Assembly: GCA_949130485.1 (NCBI GenBank)
Contig: OX422186.1
Location: 4,497,792 to 4,561,791 of the forward strand
Reading direction: 5' to 3'
Source of the DNA: Agelas oroides
Lineage: Eukaryota; Porifera; Demospongiae; Agelasida; Agelasidae
DNA: 64,000 bases
Shown: in pieces, positions 47,522 through 60,021 of the stretch
Numbering within the stretch: position 1 is the first letter of the stretch
Layout: the number at the start of each line of letters is the position of its first letter
The notes under the pieces: generated by a model
Seen by the model: the letters and a program-made list of their open reading frames with translations, nothing else
The model's database searches: none
Told to the model about the DNA's origin: nothing
Position numbers and translations under genes: made by a program

Positions 47522-50500
47522 CTTCCAGAGTGGTGAAAACTGCGTTCTCCGTCTTTCGTGGCCCTTAAACAGGCCTGCAGGTGCTTCATAGCACCTCCAC
47601 TGTGGGGAACATGGCTTTTTGGACCTTCTCCGCACTTAAACAGGCTTGCACGCGTTACTCAGCACCACCACTGTGATGAAAACCGCTTTCTCGATCTTTC
47701 CTGACACTGAAATGTGCTTGCACGAGCTTCATAAGACCTCTACAGTGGATGAAATGGCTTTGTCTGACCTTCCCGGCACTTAAACAGGGTTGCACACGTT
47801 AGTTAGCCACTCCACAGTGATGAAAACTGCTTTCTCGATCTTTCCTCGCACTTAAACAGGCCTGAACGAGCTTCACAAGACCTAAAGAGCGTTGAAAACT
47901 GCATACTCCACCTTCCCGGAACTTAAACAGGCCTGCACGAGCTTCACAACACTTCCAGAGAGGTGTAAACTGCTTTATCCGTCCTTCATGCCACTTAAAC
48001 AGGCCTGCAGGTGCTTCACAGGACCTCCACTGTGGTGAAAATGGCTTTGTCGGACCGTCCCTACACTTAAATAGGCCAGAACGAGTTACTCAGCACCTAG
48101 TTCCACTGTGTCCAAAACTGCTTTCTTGATCTTTGTTGGCTATGAAATGTGTTTGCACGAGCTTCACAAAGCCTCTACAGTGGTTGAAATGGCTTTGTCT
48201 GACCATCCAGGCACTTAAACAGCCTTGTACGCATTAATCAGCCACTCCACAGTTATAAAAACTGCTTTGTCGATCTTTCCTCGCACTTAAATAGGCTTGC
48301 ACGAACTACAGAAGGCTTCCAGAGTTGTGAAAACTGCTTTCTCTGTCATTCCTGGCACTTAAACAGACCTCCACGTGCTGCACAGGACCTCCACTGTGGT
48401 GAACATGGCTTTCTTGGACCTTCCCCGCACTTAAACAGGATTGGACGCGTTACTCAGCACCACCACTGTGTTGAAAACTGCTTTCTCGATCTTTCCTGAC
48501 ACTGAAATGTGCTTGAACTAGTTTCACAAGACCTCTACAGTGGGTGAAATGGCTTTTTCGGACCTTCCCGGCAATTAAACAGGTTTGCACGCGTTAGTCA
48601 GCCACTCCACAGTGATGAAAACTGCTTTCTCGATCTTTCCTGACTCTTAAACAGGCTTGAACGAGCTTCACAGGTGCTCCAGAGTGGTTAAAATGGCTTT
48701 GTCGGACCTTCCTGACAATTAAACAAGTCTGCACGAGTTACTCAGTACCTCGAGAGTGTTGAAAACTCTTTTCTCGATCTTTCCTGACACTGAAATGTGC
48801 TTGTACGAGCTTAACAAGACCTCTACAGTGGTTAAAATGGTTTGTCAGACCTTCCCGGCACTTAAACAGGCTTGCACGCGTCAGTCAGCCACTCCACAGT
48901 GTTTAAAACTGCTTTCGCGATTTTCCTCACACTTAAACAGGCCTGCACCAGCTTCACAAGACTTCCAGAGTGGACATTCTCCGTCTTTCGTGGCCCTTAA
49001 ACAGGCCTGCAGGTGCTTCACAGGACCTCCACTGTGGTGAAAATGGCTTTGTCGGACCAACCCTGCACTTAAACAGGCCAGTACGAGTTACTCAGCACTT
49101 CCACTGTGTCCAAAACTGCTTTCTTGATCTTTGCTGGCTCTGAAATGTGTTTGCACGAGCTTCACAAGGCATCTACAGTGGTTGATATGGCTTTGTCTGA
49201 CCATCCAGGCACTTAAACAGCCTTGTACGCGTTACTCAGCCACTCCACAGTCGTGAAAACTGCTTTGTCTATCCTCCCTCGCACTTAAACAGGCTTGCAC
49301 CAACGACACAAGACTTCCAGATTTGTGAAAACTGCTTTCTCTGTCATTCCTGGCACTTAAACAGACCTCCACGTGCTTCACAGGACCGCTACTGTGGTGA
49401 ACTTGGCTTTGCTGGACCTTCCCCGCACATAAACAGGCCTGTAGGAGTTACTCAGCACCTCCAGAGTATTGAAAACTGCTTTCTCGATCTTTCCTGACAC
49501 TGAATTGTGCTTGTGCGAGCTTCACAAGACCTCTACAGGTGTGGAAATGGCATTGTCGGACCTTCCTGGCACTTAAACATGCTTGCACGAGTTACTCAGC
49601 AACTCCACAGTGATGGAAACTGTTTTCTCGATCTATCCTGACACTGAAATATGCTTGCACGAGCTTCACAAGTCCTGTATAGTAGTTGAAATGGATTTGT
49701 CCGACCACCCCGGAACTTAAACAGGCTTGCACGCGGTTCTCAGCCACTCCACAGTCATGAAAACTGCTTTCGCGATATTTCCTGACTCTTAAACAGGTTT
49801 GAACGAGCTTCACAGGTTCTCCAGAGTGGTTAAAATGGCTTTGTCGGACCTTCCTGACACTTAAACAGGTCTGCACGAGTTACTACAGCACCTCCAGAGT
49901 GTTGAAAACTGCTTTCTCGATCTTTCCTGACACTGAAATGTGCTTGCACGAGCTTAACAAGACCTCTACAGTGGTTGAAATGGCTTTCCTTGACCTTCCC
50001 GGCACTTAAACAGGCCTGCCGAGCTTCACAAGTCTTCCAGAGTGGTGAAAACTCCATTCTCCGTCTTTCGTGGCCCTTAAACAGGCCTGCAGGTGCTTCA
50101 CAGGACCTCCACTGTGGTGAACATGGCTTTCTTGGACCTTCCCCGTACTTAAACAGGCTTGCACGCGTTACTCAGCACCACCACTGTGTTGAAAACCTCT
50201 TTCTCATTCTTTCCTGACACTGAATTGCGCTTGCACGAGCTTCACAAGACCTCTACAGTGTATGAAATGGCTTTGTCTGACCTTCCCGGCACTTAAACAG
50301 GGTTGCACGCGTTAGTTAGCCACTCCACAGTGATGAAAACTGCTTTCTCGATCTTTCCTGACTCGTAAACAGGATTGCACGAGCTTCACAGGTTATCCAG
50401 AGTGGTTAAAATGGCTTTGTCGGACCTTCCTTACACTTAAACAGGTCTGTACGAGTTACTCAGCACCTCCAGAGTGTTGAAAACTGCTTTCTCGATCTTT

Positions 50501-53500
50501 CCTGACACTGAAATGTGCTTGAACGAGCTTAACAAGACCTCTACAGTGGTTGAAATGGCTTTGTCTAACCTTCCCGGCACTTAAACAGGCCTGCAGAGCT
50601 TCACCAGACTTCCAGAGTGGTGAAAACTCCATTCTCCGTCTTTCGTGGCCCTTAAACAGGCCTGCAGGTGCTTCACAGGACCTCCACTGTGGTGAACATG
50701 GCTATCTTGGACCTTCCCCGCACTTAGACATGCTTGCACGCGTTACTCAGCACCACTACTGTATTGAAAACTGCCTTCTCGTTCTTTCCTGAAAATGAAA
50801 TGTGCTTGCATGAGCTTCACAAGACCACTACAGTGGGTGAAATGGCTTTGTCTGACCTTCCCGGCACTTAAACAGGGCTGCACGCGTTAGTCAGCCACAC
50901 CACAGTGATGAAAACTGCTTTCTCGATCTTTCCTGACTCGTAAACAGGATTGCACGACCTTCACAGGTGCTCCAGAGTGGTGAAAATGGTTTTGTCGGAC
51001 CTTCCTGACACTCAAATAGGTCTGTACGAGTTACTCAGCACCTCCAGAGTGTTGAAAACTGCTTTCTCGATCTTTCCTGACACTGAAATTTGCTTGCACG
51101 AGCTTAACAAGACCTCTACAGTGGTTGAAATGGTTTTGTCTGACCTTCCCGGCACTTAAACAGGCCTGCCGAGCTTCATCAGACTTCCAGAGTGGTGAAA
51201 ACTCCATTCTCCGTCTTTCGTGGCCCTTAAACAGGACTGCAGGTGCTTCACAGGACCTCCACTGTGGTGAACATGGGTTTCTTGGACCTTCCCCGCACTT
51301 AAACAGGCTTGCACGCGTTACTCAGCACCACTAGTGTGTTGAAAACTGCCTTCTCGTTCGTTCCTGACACTGAAATGTGCTTGCACGAGCTTCACAAGAA
51401 CTCTACAGTGGGTGAAATGGCTTTGTCGGACCTTCCCGGCACTTAAACAGGCCTGCACGTGCTTCACAGGACCTCCACTGTGGTGTAAATGGCTTTGTCG
51501 GACCTTCCCGGCACTTAAACAGGCTTGCACGAGTTACTCAGCAACTCCACAGTGATGAAAACTGCTTTCTCAATCTTTCCTGGCAATTAAACAGGCTTGC
51601 ACGAGCTTCACAAGACCTCCACAGTGTTGAAAACTGCTTACTCGATTTACCCTGACACTGAAATGTGCTTGCACGAGCTACACAAGTCCTGTATAGCAGT
51701 TGAAATGGGTTTGTTCGACCACCCCGGAACTTAAACAGGCTTGCACGCGGTACTCAGCCACTCCACAGTCATGAAAACTGCTTTCGCGATCTTTCCTGAC
51801 TCTTAAACAGGCTTGCACGAGCTTCACAGGATCTCCTGAGTGGTTAAAATGGCTTTGTCGGACCTTCCTGACACTTAAACAGGTCTGCACGAGTTACTCA
51901 GCACCTCCACATTGTTGAAAACTGCTTTCTCGAACTTTCCTGACACTGAAATGTGCTTGCACGAGGTTAACAAGACCTCTACAGTGGTTGAAGTGGCTGT
52001 GTCTGACCTTCCCGGCACTTAAACAGGCCTGCACGAGCTTCACAAGACTTCCAGAGTGGTGAAAACTGCACTCTCCGTCTTTCGTGGCCCTTAAACAGGC
52101 CTGCAGGTGCTTCACAGGACCTCCACTGTGGTGAACATGACTTTCTTGGACCTTCTCCGCACTTAAATAGGCTTGCACGCGTTAGTCAGCACCAACACTG
52201 TGGTAAAAACTCCTTTCTCGATCTTTCCTGACACTGAAATGTGCTTGCACGAGCTTCACAAGACTGCAACAGTGGTTGAAATTGCTTTGTCGGACCTTCC
52301 CAGCACTTAAACAGGCTTGCACGCGTTAGTCAGCACCTCCACAGTGATGAAAATTGCTTTCTCCATCTTTCCTCGCACTTAAATAGGCATGCACCAGCTT
52401 AACAAGACTTCAAGAGCGTTGAAAACCGCATTCTCCGCCATTCCTGGCACTTAAACAGGCCTGCACGTGCTTCACAGGACCTCCACTGTGGTGCAAATGG
52501 CTTTGTCGGACCTTCCCGGCACTTAAACTGGCCTGTACGAGTTACTCAGTATCTCCAGAGTGTTGAAAACTGCTTTCTCGATCTTTCCTGACACTGAAAT
52601 GTGCTTGTACGAGCTTCACAAGACCTCTACAGGTGTGCAAATGGAATTGTCGGACCATCCCGGCACTTAAACAGGCTTGCACGAGTTACTCAGCAACTCC
52701 ACAGTGATGAAAACTGCTTTCTCGATCTTTCCTGGTAATTAAACAGGCTTGCACGAGCTTCACAAGACCTCCACAGTGTTGAAAACTGCTTACTCGATCT
52801 ATCCTGACACTGAAATATGCTTGCACCAGCTTGACAAGTACTGTATAGTAGTTGAAATGGGTTTGTCCGACCACCCCAGAACTTAAACAGGCTGCACGCG
52901 GTACTCAGCCACTCCACAGTCATTAAAACTGCTTTCGCGATCTTTCCTGACTCTTAAACAGGCTTGCACGAGCTTCACAGGAGCTCCTGAGTGGTTAAAA
53001 TGGCTTTGTCGGACCTTCCTGACACTTAAACAGGTCTGCACGTGTTACTCAGCACCTCCACAGTGTTGAAAACTGCTTTCTCGATCTTTCCTGACACTGA
53101 AATTTGCTTGCACGAGCTTAACAAGACCTCTACAGTGGTTGAAATGGCTGTGTCTGACCTTCCCAGCACTTAAACAGGCCTGCACGAGCTTCACAAGACT
53201 TCCAGAGTGGTGAAAACTGCATTCTCCGTCTTTCGTGGCCCTTAAACAGGCCTGCAGGTGCTTCACAGGACCTCCACTGTGGTGAACATGGCTTTCTTGG
53301 ACCTTCTCCGCACTTAAACAGGCTTGCACACGTTAGTCAGCACCAACACTTTGTTAAAAACTCCTTTCTCGATCTTTCCTGACACTGAAATGTGCTTGCA
53401 CGAGCTTCACAAGACTGCAACAGTGGTTGAAATGGATTTGTCGGACCTTCCCGGCACTTGAACTGGCTTGCACGCGTTACTCAGCACCTCCAATGTGATG

Positions 53501-56500
53501 AAAACTGCTTTCTCCATCTTTCCTCGCACTTAAATAGGCATGCACGAGCTTCACAAGACTTCAAGAGCGTTGAAAACCGCATTCTCCGCCATTCCTGGCA
53601 CTTAAACAGGCCTGCACGTGCTTCACAGGATCTCCACTGTGGTGCAAATGGCTTTGTCGGACCGTCCAGGCAGTTAAACATGCCTGTACGAGTTACTCAG
53701 CACCTCCACAGTGATGAAAACAGCTTTCTCCATCTTTCCTCACACTTAAATAGGCATGCACAAGCTTCACAAGACTTCAAGAACGTTGAAAACCGCATTG
53801 TCCGCCATTCCTGTCACTTAAACAGGCCTGCACGTGCTTCACAGGACCGCCACTCTGGTGCAAATGGCTTTGTCCGACCGTCCAGGCAGTTAAACATGCC
53901 TGTACGAGTTACTCAGCACCTCCAACAGTGATGAAAACTGCTTTCTCTTTCTTTCCGAGCACTTAAACAAGCTTGTACAAGCTGAGTGGTGAAAACTGAT
54001 TTCTCCGTCTTTTCTTGCACTTAAACAGTGCTTACTCCACTGTTGTGAAAATGCCTTTCTCGGACCTTCCCAGCACACAGGCCTGTACGAGTTACTCAGC
54101 ACCTCCAGAGTGTTGAAAACTGCTTTCTCGATCTTTCCTGCCACTGAAATGTGCTTGTACGAGCTTCACAAGACCTCTACAGGTGTGGAAATGGAATTGT
54201 CGGACCTCCCTGGCACTTAAAAAGGCTTGCACAAGTTACTCAGTCAATCCACAGTCATGAAAACCGCTTTCGCGATCTTTCCTGACACTTAAACAGGTTT
54301 GTACGAGCTTCACAGGAGCTCCAGAGTGGTTAAAATGGCATTGTCGGACCTTCCTGACACTTGAACAGGTCTGCACGAGTTACTCAGCACCTCCAGAGCG
54401 TTGAAAACTGCTTTCTCGATCTTACCTGACACTGAAATGTGCTTGCACGAACTTAACAAGACCTCTACAGTGGTTGAAATGGCTGTGTCTGACCTTCCCG
54501 GCACTTAAACAGGCCTACACGAGCTTCACAAGACTTCCAGAGAGGTGAAAACTGCGTTCTCCGTCTTTCGTGGCCGTTAAACAGGCCTGCAGGTGCTTCA
54601 CAGCACCTCCACTGTGGGGAACATGGCTTTTTGGACCTTCTCCGCACTTAAACAGGCTTGCACGCGTTACTCAGCACCAACACTGTGTTGAAAACCGCTT
54701 TCTCAATCTTTCCTGACACTGAAATGTTCTTGCACGAGCTTCACAAGACTGCTACAGTGGTTGAAATGGTTTTGTCTGACCTTCCCAGCACTTAAACAGG
54801 GTTGCACGCGTTAGTCAGCCACTCCACAGTGATGAAAACTGCTTTCTCGATCTTTCCTCGCACTTAAACCGGCCTGAACGAGCTTCACAAGACCTCAAGA
54901 GCGTTGAAAACTGAATACTCCACCTTCCCGGAACTTAAACAGGCCTGCACGAGCTTCACAACACTTCCAGAGATGTGAAAACTGCTTTCTCCGTCTTTCG
55001 TGCCGCTTAAACAGGCCTGCAGGTGCTTCACAGGACCTCCACTGTGGTGAAAATGGCTTTGTCGGACCGTCACTGCACTTAAACAGGCCAGTACCAGTTA
55101 CTCAGCACCTCCACTGTGTCCAAAACTGCTTTCTTGATCTTTGTTGGCTATGAAATGTGTTTGCACGTGCTTCACAAAGCCTCTACAGTGGTTGAAATGG
55201 CTTTGTCTGACCATCCAGGCACTTAAACAGCCTTGTACGCGTTACTCAGCCACTCCACAGCCATAAAAACTGCTTTGTCGATCTTTCCTCGCACTTAAAT
55301 AGGCTTGCACGAACTATACAAGGCTTCCAGAGTTGTGAAAACTGCTTTCTCTGTCATTCCTGGCACTTAAACAGACCTCCACGTGCATCACAGGACTTCC
55401 ACTGTGGTGAACATGGCTTTCTTGGACCTTCCCCGCACTTAAACAGGCTTGGACGCGTTACTCAGCACCACCACTGTGTTGAAAACTGCTTTCTCGATCT
55501 TTCCTGACAGTGAAATGTGCTTGCACGAGTTTCACAAGACCGCTACAGCGGTTGAAATGGCTTTGTCTGACTTTCCCGGCACTTACACAGGCTTGCACGC
55601 GTTAGTCAGCCACTCCACAGTGATGCAAACTGCTTTCTCGATCATTCCTCGCACTTAAACAGGGCTGCACGAGCTTCACAAGACCTCAAGAACGTTGAAA
55701 ACTGCATTCTCCGCCTTTCCTGGTACTTACACAGGCCTGCACATGCTTCACAGGACCACCACTGTGGTGAAAATGGCTTTCACGGACCGTCCCGGCAGTT
55801 AAACAGGCCTATACCATTTACTCAGCACCTCCACAGCGTCGAAAGATGCTTTCTCGATCTTTGCTGGCTCTCAAATGAGCTTGCACGAGCTTCACAAGGC
55901 CTCTGCAGTGGTTAAAATTGTTTGTCTGACCTTCCCCGCACGTAAACAGGCTTGCACGCGTTACTTAGCACCACAACTGTGTTTAAAACTGCTTTCTCGA
56001 TCTTTCCTGACACTGAAATGTGCTTGCACGAGCTTCACAAGACCACTACAGTGGGTGAAATGGGTTTGTCTGACCTACCCGGCAATTAAACAGGGTTGCA
56101 CGCGTTAGTCAGCCACTCCACAGTGATGAAAACTGCTTTCTCGATCTTTCCTGACTCTTAAACAGACTTGAACGAGCTTCACAGGACCTCCACTGTGGTG
56201 AACATGGCTTTCTTGGACCTTCCCCGCACTTAAACAGGCTTGCACGCGTTACTCAGGACCACCACTGTGATGAAAACTGCTTTCTCGTTCTTTCCTGACA
56301 CTGAAATGTGCTTGCACGAGCTTCACAAGACCTCTACAGTGGGTGAAATGGCTTTGTCTGACCTCCCCGGAAATTAAACAGGGTTGCACGCGTTAGTCAG
56401 CCACTCCACAGTGATGAAAACTGCTTTCGCGATTTTCCTCGCACTTAAACAGGCCTGCACGAGCTTCACAAGACTTCCAGAGTGGTCATTCTCCGTCTTT

Positions 56501-59500
56501 CGTGGCCCTTAAACAGGCCTGCAGGTGCTTCACAGGACCTCCACTGTGGTGAAAATGGCTTTGTCGGACCGACCCTGCACTTAAACAGGCCAGTACGAGT
56601 TACTCAGCACTTCCACTGTGTCAAAAACTGCTTTCTTGATCTTTGCTGGCTCTGAAATGTGTTTGCACGAGCTTCACAAGGCCTCTACAGCGGTTGAAAT
56701 GGCTTTGTCTGACCATCCAGGCACTTAAACAGCCTTGTACGCGTTACTCAGCCACTCCACAGTCGTGAAAACTGCTTTTTCTATCCTTCCCCGCACTTAA
56801 ACAGGCTTGCACCAACTACACAAGACTTCCAGATTTGTGAAAACTGCTTTCTCTGTCATTCCTGGCACTTAAACAGACCTCCACGTGCTTCACAGGACCG
56901 CTACTGTGGTGAACTTGGCTTTGTTGGACCTTCCCCGCACATAAACAGGCCTGTAGGAGTTACTCAGCACCTCCAGAGTATTGAAAACTGCTTTCTCGAT
57001 CTTTCCTGACACTGAAATGTGCTTGTACGAGCTTCATAAGACCTCTACAGGTGTGGAAATGGCATAGTCGGACCTTCCCGGCACTTAAACATGCTTGCAC
57101 GAGTTACTCAGCAACTCCACAGTGATGGAAACTTGTTTCTCGATATATCCTGACAGTGAAATATGCTTGCACGAGCTTCACAAGTCCTGCATAGTAGTTG
57201 AAATGGGTTTGTCCGACCACCCCGGAACTTAAACAGGCTTACACGCTGTACTCAGCCACTCCACAGTCATGAAAACTGCTTTCGCGATCTTTCCTGACTC
57301 TTAAACAGGCTTGCACGAGCTTCACAGGTGCTCCAGAGTGGTTAAAATGGCTTTGTGGAACCTTCCTGACACTTAAACAGGTCTGCACGATTTACTCAGC
57401 ACCTCCAGAGTGTTGAAAACTGCTTTCTCGATCTTTCCTGACACTGAAATGTGCTTGCACGAGCTTAACAAGACCTCGACAGTGGTTGAAATGGCTTTCT
57501 CTGACCTTCCCGGTACTTAAACAGGCTTGCCGAGCTTCACAAGACTTCCAGAGTGGTGAAAACTCCATTCTCCGTATTTCGTGGCCCTTAAACAGGCCAG
57601 CAGGTGCTTCACAGGACCTCCACTGTGGTGAACATGGCTTTCATGGACCTTCCCCGCACTTAAACAGGCTTGCACGCGTTACTCAGCACCTCCACTGTGT
57701 TGAAAACTGCTTCCTCGTTCTTTCCTGACACTGAAATGTGCTTGCGCGAGCTTCACAAGACCTGTACAGTGGGTGAAATGGCTTTGTCTGACCTTCCCGG
57801 CACTTAAGAAGGGTTGCACGCGTTAGTGAGCCACTCCACAGTGATGAAAACTGCTTTCTCGATCTTTCCTGACTCTTAAACAGGCTTGCACGAGCTTCAC
57901 AGGTGCTCCAGAATGGTTAAAATGGCTTTGTCGGACCTTCCTGACACTTAAACAGGACTGCACGAGTTACTCAGCACCTCGAGAGTGTTGAAAACTGCCT
58001 TCTCGATCTTTCCTGACACTGAAATGTGCTTGCACGAGCTTAACAAGACCTCTACAGTTGTTGAAATGGCTTTGTCTGACCATCCCGGCACATAAACAGG
58101 CCTGCCGAGCTTCACAAGACTTCCAGAGTGGTGAAAACTGCATTCTCCGTCTTTCGTGGCCCTTAATAGGCCTGCAGGTGCTTCACAGGACCTCCACTGT
58201 GGTGAACATGGCTTTCTTGGAACTTCCCCGCACTTAAACAGGCTTGCACGCGTTACTCAGAACCACCACTGTGATGAAAACTGCTTTCTCGTTCTTTCCT
58301 GACACTGAAATGTGCTTGCACGAGCTTCACAAGACCTCTACAGTGGGTGAAATGGCTTTGTCTGACATTCCCGGCACTTAAACAGGCCTTCCGAGCATAA
58401 CAAGACTTCCAGAGTGGTGAAAATTCCATTCTCTGTCTTTCCTAGCACTTAAACAGGCCTGCACGTGCTTCACAGGACCACAACTGTGGTGAAAATGGCT
58501 TTGCCGGACCGTCCCGGCAGTTTAACAGGCCTATACGAGTTACTCAGTACCTCCACAGCGCCGAAAGATGCTTTCTCGATCTTTGCTGGCTCTCAAATGT
58601 GCTTGCACGAGCTTCCCAAGGCCTCTACAGTGGTTAAAATGGTTTTTTCGGACCTTCCAGGCACTTAAACAGGCTTGGACGCGTTACTCAGCACCACCAC
58701 TGTGTTGAAAACTGCTTTGTCGATCTTTCCTGACACTGAAATGTGCTTGCACGAGCTTCACAAGATCGCTACAGTGGTTGAAATGGCTTTGTATGACCTT
58801 CCCGGCACTTAAACAGGCTTGCACACGTTAGTCAGCCACTGCACAGTAATGAAAACTGCTTTCTCGATGATTCCTAGCACTTAAACAGGCCTGCACGAGC
58901 TTCACAAGACTTCCAGAGTAGTGAAAACTCCTTTCACTGACTTTCTTGTCACTTAATCAGGCCTGCACGTGCTTCACAGGACCTCACCTGTGGTGAAAAT
59001 GGCATTGTCGGACTTTGCTGATACTGAAATGTGCTTGCACCAGCTTTACAAGACCTCTACAGTGGTTAAAATGGCTCTTCTCGGACCTTCCTGGCACTTA
59101 CACAAGCTTGTACGCGTTACTCAGCCCAACCACAGTGATTAAAGCTGCTTTCTCGATTTTTCCTGACATTTAAACAGGCTCACACGACCTCCACAGTGGT
59201 TAAAATGACTTTGTCGGACCTTCCCGGCACTTAAACAGGTTTGCACGCATTACTTAGCCTATCCACAGAGAATAAAACTGCTTTCGCGATCTTTCCAGAG
59301 GCTTGCACGAGCATCACATGACCTCCAAAGTAGTGAAAACTGCTTTCACTGTCTTTCTTTTCACTTAATCAGGCCTGTACGTGCTTCACAGGACCTCCAC
59401 TGTGGTGAAAATGGCTTTGTCGGACTTTGCTGACACTGAAATGTGCTTGCACCAGCTTCACAAGACCTCTACAGTGGTTAAAATGGCTCTTCTCGGACCT

Positions 59501-60021
59501 TCCTGGCACTTACACAAGCTTGTACGCGTTACTCAGCCCACCCACAGTGATGAAAGCTGCTTTCTCGATCTTTCCTGACACTTAAACAGGCTTGCACGAG
59601 CTTCACAGGACCTCCACAGTGGTTAAAATGACTTTGTCAGACAATCCCGACACTTAAACAGGTGTACACGAGTTACTCAGCACCTCCACAGTGTTGAAAA
59701 CTGCTTTCTCGATCTTTCCTGACACTGAAATGTGCTTGCACGAGCTTCACAAGACCTCTACGGTGGTTGAAATGGCTTTGTCTGACCTTCCTGGCACTTA
59801 AACAGGCTTGCCCATGTTACTCAGCCACTCCACAGTGATGAAAACTGTTTTCGCGATCATTCCTCCCGCTTAAACAGGCTTGCACGAGATTCACAAGACC
59901 TCCACAATGGTGAAAGCTGCTTTCTCCGTCTTTCCTGGCACTTAAACAGGCCTGAACGTGCTTCACAGGACCTCCACTGTGGTTAAAATGGATTTGTCGG
60001 ACCTTCTCGGCACTTAAACAG
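47522..60021 (+). repeat. 72-bp satellite array, block 4 (forward)
   Basis: About 12.5 kb (near 173 monomers) continues block 3 after the hAT-like insertion. It contains long internal duplications. The variant TTGTTGGCTATGAAATG at 48134 recurs about 7.0 kb away at 55142, and the variant monomers near 49440 (ACATAAACAGGCCTGTAGG) recur 7512 bp away at 56953. Near the right end a six-monomer unit shortened to 412 bp repeats (ACTTAATCAGGCCTG at 58951 and 59363), sharing a 2-bp insertion (GGCTCTTCTCGG). No gene is supported. Confidence 0.95.
50011..51160 (+). repeat. 575-bp higher-order repeat, two full copies plus a partial third
   Basis: A monomer shortened by one base (CAGGCCTGCCGAGC, with a substituted version CAGGCCTGCAGAGC in the middle copy) marks the unit at 50011, 50586 and 51161. 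The period is 575 bp, that is eight monomers minus one base. The third copy diverges after about 51450. The same marker pair occurs again at 57522 and 58097, also 575 bp apart, so this organisation was duplicated over 7.5 kb. Confidence 0.88.
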
